From Lantana camara (taxonomy: Eukaryota; Streptophyta; Magnoliopsida; Lamiales; Verbenaceae): DNA of 64,000 bases. Under the pieces are notes generated by a model, which saw only the letters and a list, made by a program, of their open reading frames with translations, did not search any database and was not told where the DNA came from. The stretch lies in assembly GCA_037501455.1 (NCBI GenBank), contig CM074865.1:6459001-6523000 (forward strand). The letters are read 5' to 3'. Below are positions 1-11,393 of the stretch, in pieces; position 1 is the stretch's first letter, and each line of letters begins with the position of its first letter. The position numbers were made by a program, and so were the translations under genes.

Positions 1-25
1 CCTTGATTGCTAAGGAACCAAAAAC

Positions 26-360
26 TTAGTGTCTCATTATGGATTTCCCAGTTTTTAGAAACGCTAACAGGGAACCTGGTTGCGCCGGGATTTCTTCATT
101 GAAAGGGAAAAGAGATTGAGAAATGTAACTCGTGCAGATAGGTTCTTTACAGGCGCGATTAGCTGCAGCCCACGACTTTAAAATATGCCTATTGTCTTCG
201 TTAGCAGCTGGAAAAATCACTTGCAATATCGCCAATAAGATTCTCATCACAATTATCAGATTATCCTCATCCTCTATCAACACCTCCATATTAGTTAGAG
301 AATATTACTTCTCAGAAACTGAAATCAAAACATTAGAAATAATTTAATTACATCTCAAAG
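26..360 (-). other. Duplicated fragment with short ORF, origin unknown
   Basis: The minus strand holds an 87-codon ORF (26-289). The stretch at about 139-355 is closely repeated at 53189-53400, just downstream of SOT4, including a shared run near LLAILQVIFPAANEDN. In the second copy the reading frame differs after this segment, so a conserved protein is doubtful. A GTAAAG directly after the shared codons could be a splice donor. I do not recognise the product. Its neighbourhood suggests it belongs to the sulfotransferase duplication unit rather than to a transposon, but that is inference. Confidence 0.45.
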
Positions 361-877
361 CATCTTCAAAGGAACAAGGAAAGAACTTGGTGTCCTCCAT
401 AGCCTCCTCTTCAGCTTCAGATTTGAATTTGGTCAAGAATAATATTCCAACCCTAGCTAAATCTCGTAAATAGGCTGAAATTGGAAAAATCGCACTAGCA
501 ACTTTAATACCGCATGGCCGCGTGAACTATATGAAGGAAGTCCGCACGGCCGCGTGGACAATTTTTTCCCAAAATTCGAACTTTGACGCACGGCCACATG
601 GATAACCAAGAAGGATTTCGCACAGCCGCGTGGCCTCTGATTCACAGAAAATCGAACTCTCAGGCACCGCGCGGCCTCGCAGTCGCCTAACTGTAAAATG
701 GCGCGGCCGTGTGGCCTTGCACGGTTTGTCATTCTAAAAACGCTTTAGCTCCGTTTCCGTTCCTTTTTTTTTTTCGTCGTTTCTTCTTTCCTTTGGTTTG
801 CACCTAAAAGGGAACAAAATAAATCTAATAAGCACTAAATCGGCATAAAAATTAATCTAATTTGTGCTTAAAAGGAC
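361..877. repeat. Old LTR-like sequence with six CGGCCGCGTGG-type motifs
   Basis: No credible gene. Between 512 and 720 a GC-rich near-palindromic motif (consensus GCACGGCCGCGTGG, some copies decayed) occurs six times at about 30-45 base intervals, near 514, 544, 588, 618, 665 and 700. Such motif clusters are familiar from long plant LTRs. A pyrimidine run follows at 755-790. copia-1 inserted at 877/878, and the interrupted sequence resumes at 7553. A 91-codon minus ORF across the motifs is explained by the repeats. Confidence 0.5.
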
Positions 878-1309
878 TGTTGGATTTTCTATTCAGGTGG
901 TCTCACATATTTATAATTGTACATGGGCTATCTCAGAATATATATGAGCCCGATTGAGTGATCTATTTAAGATATATTTATTTATGTGGGCTTATAGAAA
1001 TACTGGTTGAAGTATGGGTCTTTTATGTGTAGAAACCCGTGGACACTTAATTATGATTGATGGGCCCATAATTAAGGTGCCCTAATTTTGGTTATATATT
1101 AGGGTTGTGGTCCCTAAGTCAGATACGTTCTTTTGTCTTCTTTTCTGCCCCATCCCAGAAAGAATAAAATTGACGGCGTATCAAGGCTTAGAAGACCTCA
1201 ACCTTGGATTGCTGGTCGATTACGGATTGCTATGGATCAAGGTACGCTTCCGCTTGTGTGTTCTCGATGATTTCGACATGTTTGTTACGGTTTAGGGATT
1301 TTCCCCACA
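878..1309 (+). repeat. 5' LTR of copia-1
   Basis: 432 bases, TG...CA bounded. A TATA-like TATATATTA lies near 1092. It carries an extra ATAT dinucleotide repeat unit (around 941) that is missing from the 3' LTR. Confidence 0.96.
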
Positions 1310-1311
1310 AG

Positions 1312-1324
1312 TGGTATCAGAGCC
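1312..1324 (+). other. Primer-binding site of copia-1
   Basis: TGGTATCAGAGCC begins two bases after the 5' LTR. This is the usual initiator-methionine tRNA complement of plant copia elements. Confidence 0.93.
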
Positions 1325-2523
1325 ACTCTCATGTCGGATGATTGAGATTTTATTTTTCGATTGATAACAAATAGATCGAAAAAATTATATATGATGGGTC
1401 GAATTATTTACGCCCTATTGGTTTATTTGATAAATTGCACAGACTGTTTCGTGCTATTTGTTATTGTTTAATGGCTTCGGAATATGTCAATTGCGGGACT
1501 TGAGATTGCCATGAATATTGAAGCTTCAGTTTGTTAGATATCGATTCTATATATTGCTCTTGAGCATGTGTATAATTACTGAGAATGGTTGACTGGAAGG
1601 CATGAGCTTTAAATTTGGTTAATGCCTTTTGATTGTGGATTCATGAGAAAAGGGACATTAATTGTCTGTATATATGTGGCCGACATCTTGATTAGGTAAT
1701 ACATATTTTGTGTACAGAGATCATTAGTCTGCTACGTTTACTTCTAGGGATATGTTTTGGAGGTAATTATATGAATTGTTTGAAATTCATGGAGGTTGCA
1801 AAGTTTTGTGCATATACTGATTCTAGTTTTGCTTTTATGAATTACCTCGTTAAATGTGTTGATTCAAGAATTGAGTTCACTGAATAATGTTTCCATCCTC
1901 TAAAAACTTGTAATTCTTGAACGTCTCTAGGAGGAATTCATGCTATGGGTTTTGAATAAAATTTCGTTTCTAAGTGTTCTTGAATTCAGTATTATTTAGT
2001 TTCTGGGGAATGAATTATTGTGAACCGGCTTTTCAGCTACTTGGGGTGGGTATTGCTATTCACTTTCGGATTTATATGTGAAATTATGTTTCGGTAATTA
2101 CGAAAATTGATTAGATTGAACTAATATGTTGCCAAAGTAACATCTATTAGGTAAGATTTAATTGATTTTCGTTAATTATGTTATCTTTTGTTGTCTATGC
2201 AAAATAATCGGCCCAAAGGAAGATTGTTTTGGCCAGATAATGATAGTCGTGAATATGTAATATATTTGGTTATAACATGCTTACAATGTGTCGGTCCAAA
2301 GAAAGGCATATTGTAAGGCCGTTTTTTAGATATTAATATTCTTGACTATGTATAAGAGTACCACTTACAAATTGTTATTTCTGTCCAAAGACTAAATAAT
2401 AATGTTGTGCTAGGTATCTTGAGATGGGCCCACCATTGCATATATGTTTTGATATTTGGCTTTATCTTTGTATATGCATGTTTCGATGTTTAATTAATTG
2501 TGAGCATATTATTTTCTTTTATA
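1325..2523 (+). other. Long untranslated leader of copia-1
   Basis: About 1.2 kb without a credible coding region. It ends in a pyrimidine-rich TTTTCTTTTATAG directly before the conserved gag start, which looks like a 3' splice site. A donor-like AG/GTAAG lies at 2149-2153. Whether the leader is spliced cannot be told from sequence. Confidence 0.6.
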
Positions 2524-5500
2524 GTGTCTTCTATATCTGCCAACTTGAACAACATCCCTGAGCTTAATGGTTCCAATTTCAAGCAATGGAAAGAGCATGT
2601 TATGATTATGCTTGGTTGTGCGGATCTCGATCATGCATTAAGGTTTGATCGCCCTGCAGATCTCACTGATACTAGCACTGCTGTACAGAGATCCGCATAC
2701 GAGAAGTGGGAGCGATCAAATCGCATGAGTTTGATGATCATGAGGCGCTCAATTCCGGAAGCCATAAGGGGTGGTATTCCTGATGAAGAAAATGCCAAAA
2801 GTTTCCTTGACCAAATAGCAAACCGATTCAAAACTAATGAAAAGGTTGAGACCAGCACTACTCTAAGTAAGCTGGTTTCTATGCGGTATAAAGGTAAAGG
2901 AAACATAAGGGAGTACATTATGGAGATGTCTAATCTTGTGACAAGACTTAAGGGCTTAAAGCTTGAGGTGTCGGATGACATACTTGTGCACTTGGTCTTG
3001 ATCTCACTTCCTGCACAATTTAATCCATTTAAAATCTCCTATAATAATCAAAAGGAGAAATGGACTCTAAATGAGCTCATAGCTCAATGTGTGCAAGAAG
3101 AGGAGAGACTGAAACAAGATAGGACTGAAAGTGCTCATTTGGCTATGACTTCTAAGGCTAGGGCTACCACCAATAAGAGGAAAAGGAATAAGGATAAGGA
3201 AACTGCAGAATTTGGGACAACCCAACCTAAGGTGCAAAACAAACAGAATTCGGTTATTTCCTGTTACTTTTGCAAGAAGCCTGATCACATAAAGAAGGAT
3301 TGTCCCAAATACGCCTCCTGGCGTGAAAAGAAAGGTAGACTTCTCAACTTTGTTTGTTCAGAAGTTAATTTGACTTTAGTACCTAGTGACACTTGGTGGA
3401 TAGATACGGGTGCAACTACTCACATAAGTGTCACAATGCAGGATTGCCTAAGGTGCCGAGTACCAACTGATGCTGAAAGATACATCTATGTGGGGAATGG
3501 CAATAAAGCTTTAGTAGAAGCTATTGGTGTTTTTAGAATTCATTTAGATACTGGTTTTCATTTGAATTTGGAAGAAACTTTCGTTGTACCGTCATTTAGA
3601 CGGAACTTGATTTCTATTTCTTGTTTGGACAAATCTGGATATTCTTGTTCATTTGGGAATGGAAGTTGCGTTTTTTCTTTAAATTCAAATGTTATTGGTA
3701 CTGGTACTCTAATTGATAATTTGTATAAATTGAACACTAAGACTTCAACTGATATTGAAAATCTACATTCAAGTAACTTTGGTACTAAACGTAAGTTAAC
3801 AAATGAGAATTCATCAATGTTGTGGCATAAGCGTTTAGGACATATCTCTGAAAAGAGAATACAGAGGCTTATATCACAAGGAATTCTTGATTCCCTTGAT
3901 TTTACACACTTTAAAATCTGTATAGAATGTATAAAGGGAAAACAAACAAATATGAGGAAATTAGGTGCCAATAGGAGTAAAGAACCTTTAGAGTTGATAC
4001 ATACAGATATTTGTGGTCCATTCCCTACAGCTTCTTGGAATGGACAACGATACTTTATCAACTTTATTGATGATTACTCTCGTTATGGATATTTGTACCT
4101 AATTCATGAGAAGTCACAGTCTTTGGACGTGTTTAAGGCTTTCAAAGCCGAAGTTGAGAATCAACTAGGCAAGAAAATTAAAGCTGTCAGATCTGACCGT
4201 GGTGGAGAATATTATGGCAGATATGACGGATCCGGTGAACAACGTCCAGGACCCTTCGCCAAATACTTAAGTGAGTGCGGGATTGTACCTCAGTACACCA
4301 TGCCGGGGAGTCCAAACCAAAATGGTGTTTCTGAGAGACGAAACCGAACTCTTATGGATATGGTAAGAAGTATGATTAATCATTCTTCATTGCCAGAACC
4401 ACTTTGGGGCGAAGCACTAAAGACTGCAGTTTATATTTTAAATCGAGTTCCAAGCAAAGTAGTAGACAAAACCCCGTACGAGTTGTGGACAGGCAAGAAG
4501 CCTAGTATTAGGCACTTGCATGTCTGGGGATGTCCAGCTGAAGCTAGGCCCTATAAGCCTAACGAAAGAAAATTGGATTCAAGAACAATTAGCTGCTACT
4601 TTGTAGGTTACTCGGATAGGTCGAGGGGATTTAAGTTTTATGACCCCTCAAACAAGTCCTTTTTTGAAACGGGAAATGCCAAATTCATTGAGGATGTTGA
4701 TTACAGTGGGAGGGATCAAATTTGAAAGATTGTGTTTGACGAGGAATGTGTTAACATTCCCACTATAGTTGCAGCTGAGAATGATTGGATAAATATTCCT
4801 ATCACTCCTCAGCCTGCGAATCAAGTAAATTTAGAAAACACAATCACATTTGGGATTCCTACTGAATCAGTTGCGGGTCCATCATTGACTCAAAATAATG
4901 AGTTAGGACCCACTGAATCAGATCCAGAACCATCATCTATTCAAAATGATGCCCCACAACAACCTCAAAATGAAGTGCCTATACGGAGGTCCACTAGAGA
5001 AAAGAGGAAAGCGATTTCAGATGACTATGTCGTTTACCTCCATGAACATGAATTTGATATGGGATTGCAAGATGATCCTACATCTTTCAATCAAGTAAAG
5101 TTATGTTCGAACTCTAATGAATGGATCAAAGCCATGAATGAAGAGATGAAATCTATGATGGACAATGACGTTTGGGATCTTGTCGAGTTACCACAAGGAG
5201 TAAAACTAATTGGTTGTAAATGGATTTTTAAAACCAAACGGGATTCAAATGGTAACATCGAAAGATATAAAGCACGTCTTGTTGCCAAGGGCTTCACTCA
5301 AAAGGAAGGCATTGATTTTAAAGAGACTTTCTCTCCAGTTTCAACGAAAGACTCTTTTAGAATCATTATGGCACTTGTAGCTCATTATGATTTAGAGCTC
5401 CATCAAATGGACGTAAAGACAGCGTTTCTCAATGGAGACATTGAAGAAACTATATACATGGTGCAACCGGAGAGCTTTGAGTCCAAAGATTCAAAGCACC

Positions 5501-6654
5501 TAGTATGTAAACTAAAGAAGTCCATTTATGGTCTAAAGCAGGCATCCCGTCAGTGGTACCGGAAATTTGATAAGGTGATTTCCTCTTTTGGTTTTAAGGA
5601 AAACACTGTTGACCAATGCATATATCTCAAGGTCAGTGGGAGCAAATTTATTATTCTGGTGTTGTACGTAGATGATATTCTACTAGCAAGCAACGATATC
5701 AGCCTATTGCGTGAAACCAAGAAATTTCTATCAAGTAAATTTGAGATGAAAGATCTTGGGGAGGCTTCATATGTTCTGGGTATACAGATCCATCGGGATC
5801 GTTTCAAAGGTATACTTGGCTTATCGCAAAAGGCCTATATCGATAAGGTGCTGAGCCGTTTTGGCATGCAGAACTGTGCACCAGGGGACACACCTGTGTC
5901 AAAAGGTGATAAATTTAGCTTGTTCCAATGTCCTAAGACGGACCTAGAGAAGAAAGAGATGGAGGAAATCCCTTATGCATCTGCAGTAGGGAGTCTCATG
6001 TATGCTCAAGTGTGTACACGTCCGGATTTAGCGTACATAGTGGGGATGTTAGGCAGATATCTAAGTAACCCGGGAATGGATCATTGGAGGGCAGCAAAAC
6101 GGGTTATGAGGTATCTACAAAAGACTAAGGATTACATGCTCACCTATCGGAGATCGGATCATTTGGAGATCATTGGATACTCCGATTCAGACTATGCTGG
6201 ATGCCTTGACAGCAGAAGATCCACATCAGGTTATGTCTTCATGATGGCTGAAGGAGCAGTCTCTTGGAAAAGTGTCAAACAGACACTAATAGCTTCTTCC
6301 ACTATGGAGGCTGAATTTGTAGCATGCTTTGAGGCATCAAATCAGGGGATATGGCTCCGAAATTTTATCACTGGGCTGAAAATTGTCAATGGCATTGAAA
6401 GGCCACTGAGAATTAATTGTGATAATAAGGCTGCAGAGTTATATTCAAAGAACAACCGGAGTTCATCTAAATCTAAGCACATAGATATTAAGTATCTGGT
6501 TGTGAAGGAAAGAGTTCAGAGTCTTCAAGTGTCAATAGAGCATATAAGTACAAACTCAATGCTAGCAGATCCACTTACCAAGGGATTGCCACCTAAAGTG
6601 TTTCATGGACATGTGGCTCATATGGGTGTCATCAAACTAGATGACATGTCTTAG
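2524..6654 (+). pseudogene. copia-1 gag-pol polyprotein, one internal stop
   Basis: A single reading frame broken only by TGA at 4723-4725, between integrase and reverse transcriptase. In order: copia-type gag; zinc knuckle CX2CX4HX4C (3262-3303); protease WIDTGATTH with Asp codon at 3403; pre-integrase H/C motif (about 3820-3940); integrase triad Asp 4006, Asp 4195, Glu 4333; reverse transcriptase with YVDDILLAS (from 5665); RNase H with SDSDYAG (near 6180); terminal ADPLTKGLP (near 6560). The frame stays open upstream to 2500 but only through GTG codons. At the position where relatives usually start (MSS-type), this copy has GTG at 2524, and the first in-frame ATG is near 2600. TGA could come from an arginine CGA by C-to-T change. 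Confidence 0.93.
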
Positions 6655-7108
6655 TGGTATGAGTTTGTGGTTTTTCCATCTTGCTTATTGACATGTTTTA
6701 TGTTCTGTACAGACTAAGGTTTTATGAGACAAATAAAGTTTTATTTGATTGAATACTCTGATAATAAGGATTTTGGCTTTCTATTGCCGTTTTGCATTAA
6801 GTATTTGAAGGTGCTTTGGGACTCTTTGAGTCATAAGGTAGGACCTGTTGGAAATAGGCATGACTAAGATCACATTACATGTAATTTCCATGCTACATGC
6901 CATACTTTTGATCTATGTCATTGATTGTGTTAATATTGTGACCATTGTTCGGTTTAGTTACGAATTGTGTAACGAAAGCTGCTTTGATCCTATAATAACA
7001 TAATTGATGGACCAGATTGTTTGGAAATATTTCGAATGTTGAGATAGCATAAGGTTGCGCGCACTAAGGTTTAAACTATGTACAATCATTTGGAAACATA
7101 TGTGGACC

Positions 7109-7118
7109 AAGTGGGAGA
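7109..7118 (+). other. Polypurine tract of copia-1
   Basis: AAGTGGGAGA immediately before the TTGTTGG start of the 3' LTR, the typical plus-strand primer of copia elements. Confidence 0.9.
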
Positions 7119-7119
7119 T

Positions 7120-7547
7120 TGTTGGATTTTCTATTCAGGTGGTCTCACATATTTATAATTGTACATGGGCTATCTCAGAATATGAGCCCGATTGAGTGAT
7201 CTATTTAAGATATATTTATTTATGTGGGCTTATAGAAATACTGGTTGAAGTATGGATCTTTTATGTGTAGAAACCCGTGGACACTTAATTATGATTGATG
7301 GGCCCATAATTAAGGTGCCCTAATTTTGGTTATATATTAGGGTTGTGGTCCCTAAGTCAGATACGTTCTTTTGTCTTCTTTTCTGCCCCATCCCAGAAAG
7401 AATAAAATTGACGGCGTATCAAGGCTTAGAAGACCTCAACCTTGGATTGCTGGTCGATTACGGATTGCTATGGATCAAGGTACGCTTCTGCTTGTGTGTT
7501 CTCGATGATTTCGACATGTTTGTTACGGTTTAGGGATTTTCCCCACA
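7120..7547 (+). repeat. 3' LTR of copia-1
   Basis: 428 bases. Compared with the 5' LTR it shows two substitutions (near 7256 and 7489) and lacks four bases near 7181. It is followed by the target duplication AGGAC. Confidence 0.96.
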
Positions 7548-7552
7548 AGGAC

Positions 7553-8209
7553 ACGAAAATTAAACCTAACAGTAAGATTTTGGAGCAATCCATCATTGTC
7601 TTCCTTCTTCATGGGAGAAGAAATAAATTAGTCCTACTTTAAATAGAAATTAGGTGAGGTTTCAGATTTGTAATCAAGGATTGGACCAACCTTGCGGATT
7701 GCAATATGTTGGCATGGCTATTGACCACGTATTCTTCGTAATATGGGGACAAAAATTCATTGTTACTCAAAGTGGCAGCATACCTACATACATGCATGTC
7801 TTGATGAACACCTTCCTTCTTGCTTTGGCAGTGAACATTAATGCATATTAATTCACTTACCTTAGCGAATGTGTAATTGTTAAGCTTACATATATGTACT
7901 CAAATACTAATAGAAGTAGTGTTGAGACCAGAAGAACGAGCAAGAGAAAACAGAGGTAAAAAAAAATTTACAAGAAAGGAAAAAGCAGAGGGCGGATTTG
8001 GGATTCTCCAAACCCGACCCGAGCCCAAAACCTGGAAAACAATTTCCAGGATGGACTTAGGTATCAAAAATGGCCCCCAGATCCCGAATTCCCAGGTCAA
8101 ACCCAAAATTCTACATTTTAGACTAGATCACTGGATAAAACAAAAGATTCAAACCGTACATACATATAGAATAGTTCATTGTTCCTACTCCATCATCTAG
8201 CAAGCTTTC
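7553..8209 (-). repeat. SOT 3'-flank duplication block, copy 1
   Basis: No gene. From about 7690 to 8209 this sequence is a diverged copy of 22087-22630, with indels but long runs in common. Each copy lies directly downstream of the C-terminus of a subtype-A sulfotransferase. The block therefore marks an old tandem duplication of gene plus 3' flank. Short ORFs here are not conserved between the two copies. 7553-7690 continues the sequence interrupted by copia-1. Confidence 0.75.
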
Positions 8210-8566
8210 CTAAAAGCATTTAATTAAACTTTCTAACTTTGTCTCCAACAGCTTCTCCAGGCGTTCCCCAATCTCAGGTGTTAGATGATTCCTCCAATCT
8301 CCAACTTTTCCCTTTCTGAAATACGAACTGAACTTCAAAACTTCACTCTCATTCTTAACATTGCTGTCATTCACTTCCTGATTATTGCTGAGATTCTCAA
8401 AGCTGCAAAGCCTCGTAATTTGGTCGACCAACCCTCGTTCCTCTTCCTCCACGGAGAAGGGGAGGCCAACGAATTCAGCTATCCTTTTCACATGAAACGA
8501 GGTATCCTCCTTCAGATCCTCGAACTTGAGGAACAGCACTTTCCAGGATTCTCCAAAGTACGAACA
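8210..8566 (-). pseudogene. Sulfotransferase C-terminal remnant (subtype A)
   Basis: Encodes only the last third of a cytosolic sulfotransferase: the [12 protein letters not shown] segment, the [11 protein letters not shown] helix, and the C-terminal [15 protein letters not shown] motif that contacts the PAPS phosphate, ending at TAG (8210-8212). The sulfate-donor loop (PKSGTTW) and the catalytic histidine are missing. Homology stops near 8566, and by about 8605 the sequence matches the 3' UTR of the neighbouring SOT1 type. The break thus fuses a subtype-A tail to the downstream flank of a subtype-B gene, pointing to unequal exchange or deletion. The ORF extending to 8689 beyond the homology has no family support. 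Confidence 0.88.
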
Positions 8567-8685
8567 TAAGTTATCACCCGAACGGAACACGTAATTACAT
8601 AATTTTGAAGTAATTAAAAGATTAACCACCAATCGAAACAAGAAACTAATACATTTACAATATACACTAATCTTAATCTTGTTCA

Positions 8686-9639
8686 TCATCCAATGAGTCT
8701 GCTATAGGGAAATCCCTCTAACTTGCTCTCCACGAGATTTTGGAGGCGCTCAGCCATGGCGGGAGTTAAATGATTCTTCCAGTCTCCAACTTCTCCCTTC
8801 CTGAAAAATGAATTGAACTTCACAATCCCTATTTGATTACTCACAGTCTTGTTCACCTCCAGATTTTTGAGATTATCAAAGCTACAAAGCCACGATACCT
8901 GCTCCACAACGCCCTGATTCTCTTCCTCTGGCGAAAATGGCAGCCCGATAAACTCAGCTATTTGCCTCACACGTAACGAGACGTCCTCTTTCAAATCCTC
9001 GTATTTTAGAAACAACACCTTTTCAGGATTCTTCAAATGGGCATCCCAGTATTCCAGCATTTGGTCCCAAAGAGGCCCGAACGTCTGAAATCCCTGGCAA
9101 AACGAATCCAAAGCCTCCTCTACGGGTAATGGGTTCGCATCTTTCCCAAAGTTGTTGCTGATGGAGAAATGGCGGGACGAAATGAACTGATCCAAGAGAT
9201 TTCGACATATATAGATAATCTTGCAGTTGGATTCACGAATGGAAGTGGGGAGGATGCTGAATGACATGTGGGTTGAGAAGATTCTTGGACTCGGGATATA
9301 CTGGAGATTAGGGTTTTCTTCATTTCGATAAACAACATAATTCAAACACGGAACAAGTTCGTGGGGGTTTGAAGTAAGCAAAGGGCTTTCATTGAGGGGA
9401 TGATTTTTGCGGTTGACGATTGCGAAAACCAGGGCTTTGATCCAGGTGGTTCCTGATTTAGGCATTGAGGATAATATTATATCACTGTTTTCTGCTTTGA
9501 AGTGTTTCTGGCACGAGATGGTTGCCTGGAGAATCAATTCATGAACCCAAAAGCCCTGGTATTTCACGAGCTGCAGTCCATTCCAGCTCTTCTGACTTTC
9601 AAGATTTTGCAGCAGCCCATCATCATCTTTTTCCTCCAT
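8686..9639 (-). CDS. Cytosolic sulfotransferase SOT1 (flavonol/steroid SOT-like)
   Basis: A 317-residue, single-exon protein, normal length for plant cytosolic sulfotransferases. It should transfer sulfate from PAPS to a hydroxyl of a small molecule in the cytosol. Visible motifs: sulfate-donor loop SMPKSGTTW (residues 58-66, Lys61), catalytic His124 in FSTHMSFS, 3'-phosphate contacts Arg146 and Ser154 in [11 protein letters not shown], and [14 protein letters not shown] (280-293). No signal peptide or membrane segment is seen. The start is chosen because SOT3 and SOT4 begin at the same aligned position. All key residues are present, so it may be functional. The acceptor (flavonol, brassinosteroid, jasmonate or other) cannot be inferred. 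Confidence 0.95.
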   Translation of the reverse strand: MEEKDDDGLLQNLESQKSWNGLQLVKYQGFWVHELILQATISCQKHFKAENSDIILSSMPKSGTTWIKALVFAIVNRKNHPLNESPLLTSNPHELVPCLNYVVYRNEENPNLQYIPSPRIFSTHMSFSILPTSIRESNCKIIYICRNLLDQFISSRHFSISNNFGKDANPLPVEEALDSFCQGFQTFGPLWDQMLEYWDAHLKNPEKVLFLKYEDLKEDVSLRVRQIAEFIGLPFSPEEENQGVVEQVSWLCSFDNLKNLEVNKTVSNQIGIVKFNSFFRKGEVGDWKNHLTPAMAERLQNLVESKLEGFPYSRLIG

Positions 9640-9760
9640 TATTCTGTTGAAGTGTTTGAAAAGAAAACGAATGAGGATTGGATTTGTGTATAAGTGGAAT
9701 GTGCAGTGTGTTGGTGCACTTTTATTATTGAATGATGACCTGATCTAAAAACTTAAACTA
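9640..9760 (-). promoter_or_regulatory. SOT1 proximal promoter, weak TATA
   Basis: Read on the minus strand, this region aligns with the SOT3 upstream region: both share AATCCAATCCT close to the ATG and a GTGCAYCAACA segment. Where SOT3 has TATATAAATG, SOT1 has AATAATAAAAG (9719-9729), a degraded TATA box about 85 bases from the start codon. Basal expression may therefore differ. Confidence 0.5.
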
Positions 9761-9899
9761 TTAAATAGGAGTATTATTAAATATTTAAATGTCTGTATAC
9801 GTGGTCATGAAAATCGTGTTTGAAAGGAATGACATTGGGGTACTTGCCGGCTTGGGATCTCCTGTTTTATGATTGTGTTTCGATTTTTTATTTTATCCA
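9761..9899. other. Intergenic spacer upstream of SOT1
   Basis: AT-rich, no ORF or recognisable repeat. Confidence 0.5.
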
Positions 9900-10587
9900 T
9901 GTTAAATGTCCCATATCGAATAATTAATGATGTGGTGTTCAATATATAATGGTTTGGCAACCCTCCCCTCAATAGCTAGCTTTTGGGGGGCGAGTAAGGC
10001 CAAAGCACATTATTCAATATGGTATCAGAGCAGGTTCACAGATGTTCGATTCCTGTGCCTGTTTCTCCACCCGGCTTGCAGACGGGGGTGTGTTAAATAT
10101 CCCACATCGAATAATTAATGATGTAGTGTTCAATATATAATGGCTTGGCAACCCTCCCCTTAATAACTAACTTTTGGGGGTGAGTAAGACCAACACACAT
10201 TATTCAATGTTTCAATTCTTGCAATGTTCACGCACCAGTTTGGGCGTGACGGGGGTGTGTTAAATGTAATGATGTGGTGTTCAATATATAATGGCTTGGC
10301 AACCCTCCCCTCAATATATAGCTCGCTTTTGGGGGGCGAATAAGGCCAAAGCACATTATTCAATAATCCACATACACACGCCAAGTATATTAATAGATAT
10401 AATTGAGATTAGAAATAGTTGAGATTAGAAGAGAACGGGGGTGTGTTAAATGTAATGATATGGTGTTCAATATATAATGGTTTGACAACCCTCTCTTCAA
10501 TATATAGCTCGCTTTTGGGGGTGAATACACACGCCAAGTATATTAATAGATATAATTGAGATTAGAAATAGTTGAGATTAGAAGAGA
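9900..10587 (+). mobile_element. Tandem array of a TRIM-like mini LTR element
   Basis: Four direct LTR-like units: 9900-10016 (117 bases), 10091-10206, 10258-10362 and a truncated one from 10444. Full units start TGTTAAATRTCCCAYATCG and end CATTATTCA. After unit 1 comes TGGTATCAGAGCAGG, a tRNA primer site. Each internal segment ends ACGGGGGTG, a polypurine tract directly before the next LTR. Internal segments are only 50-81 bases and non-coding, as in terminal-repeat retrotransposons in miniature. A 62-base flank (about 10373-10434) recurs at 10526-10587, so the array grew partly by tandem duplication. The two later units lack the CCCACATCG block. Confidence 0.82.
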
Positions 10588-11384
10588 AAAATAACATAAT
10601 ATAGAAAAAAAAAAAAAAAAAGATCTCTCCGGTAATCTGAATTATCAATTAATACACTTGGACAGTATATGTGAGTAGAACATGATATGAACACAATCTT
10701 GAAATAGAAGATCTCAACCCGTAATTACCCTTTTCTTCCCCATTACTACACCTAGTCTGATTTTGGTTTTATTAAAATTAGTTTTTGCCATAAATCAGGT
10801 GTTAATAATCCGACAAACAAATCTCTTCTGTGTTATTTTGAAACTGTAAATGTTAATGAGGCAAAATATTGGAGCCAAATTTCACTGTGTGATTTCCGTT
10901 CTTTTCGACTTTCAATCACGTTCGATATCATTTTTTATTTTCCGGATAACACTCACCTTTTTGCCAGTATTGTAGCCCCATTTTCACAAGAATCTCAATT
11001 ATTGTCCAAATTTTCTAGAATAAATTATTAATTTTTGCCATTGAGCCTGATCATGACTATTATTGGAGTCTCTTGGTTCTTTAGGTGAAGAACCCACCTT
11101 TATGGAAGACGGAATATAAAATCTCCACTTTCATCCAATATTAATCATGAAAGCCCCTTCACGAAAAGAAGATATTAATCATGAAAGCTAACTTTGGGCT
11201 AGGCTCTTTTCACTCGGTAGAAGTGGTTTTCTCTTTTGTTTTCCACCAGAGGTCCTGATCTCTTTGAGATTTAGATTTCCGTTAAGAGATCCGAATCTCT
11301 TTGAGATTTTTCTTTATGGATGGTTTCTTTTTTATATTTTTTCTCTCTGACATTGAGAGTTGTTATTCTCTCCAATAAGAGTAG
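10588..11384. other. Intergenic spacer with SOT upstream homology
   Basis: No gene. An A-rich run lies near 10600-10620. The segment 11060-11190 (AAGAACCCA... to ATCATGAAAGC) resembles the region upstream of SOT4 at 54600-54670. The repeat AAGATATTAATCATGAAAGC occurs near 11170, duplicating 11140-11153. Confidence 0.45.
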
Positions 11385-11393
11385 TTTTAATTT

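Larger units (their letters stand above)
878..7547 (+). mobile_element. Ty1/copia LTR retrotransposon copia-1, young, nearly intact
   Basis: A complete element of 6.67 kb. Both LTRs start TGTTGG and end CCCCACA. The 5-base target duplication AGGAC lies at 873-877 and 7548-7552. A methionine-tRNA-type primer site follows the 5' LTR and a polypurine tract precedes the 3' LTR. Domain order gag, protease, integrase, reverse transcriptase, RNase H identifies Ty1/copia. The LTRs differ by two substitutions and one 4-base indel, so insertion was recent. One in-frame stop and the lack of an ATG at the expected start argue that this copy is not autonomous. It interrupts older LTR-like sequence. Confidence 0.97.

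Noticed and set aside
514..720. CRISPR-like array
   Set aside because: Motifs are short, variable and palindromic with unequal spacing, in a plant genome.
1107..1295. 62-codon ORF repeated at 7345-7533
   Set aside because: It is simply LTR sequence present in both copia-1 LTRs.
4723..4725. Programmed stop read-through in copia-1
   Set aside because: Possible, but a single mutation is simpler; no evidence for a read-through context was seen beyond the TGA itself.
10017..10090. tRNA gene in the TRIM internal region
   Set aside because: It has primer-site and B-box-like strings but no cloverleaf and only 74 bases bounded by LTRs.
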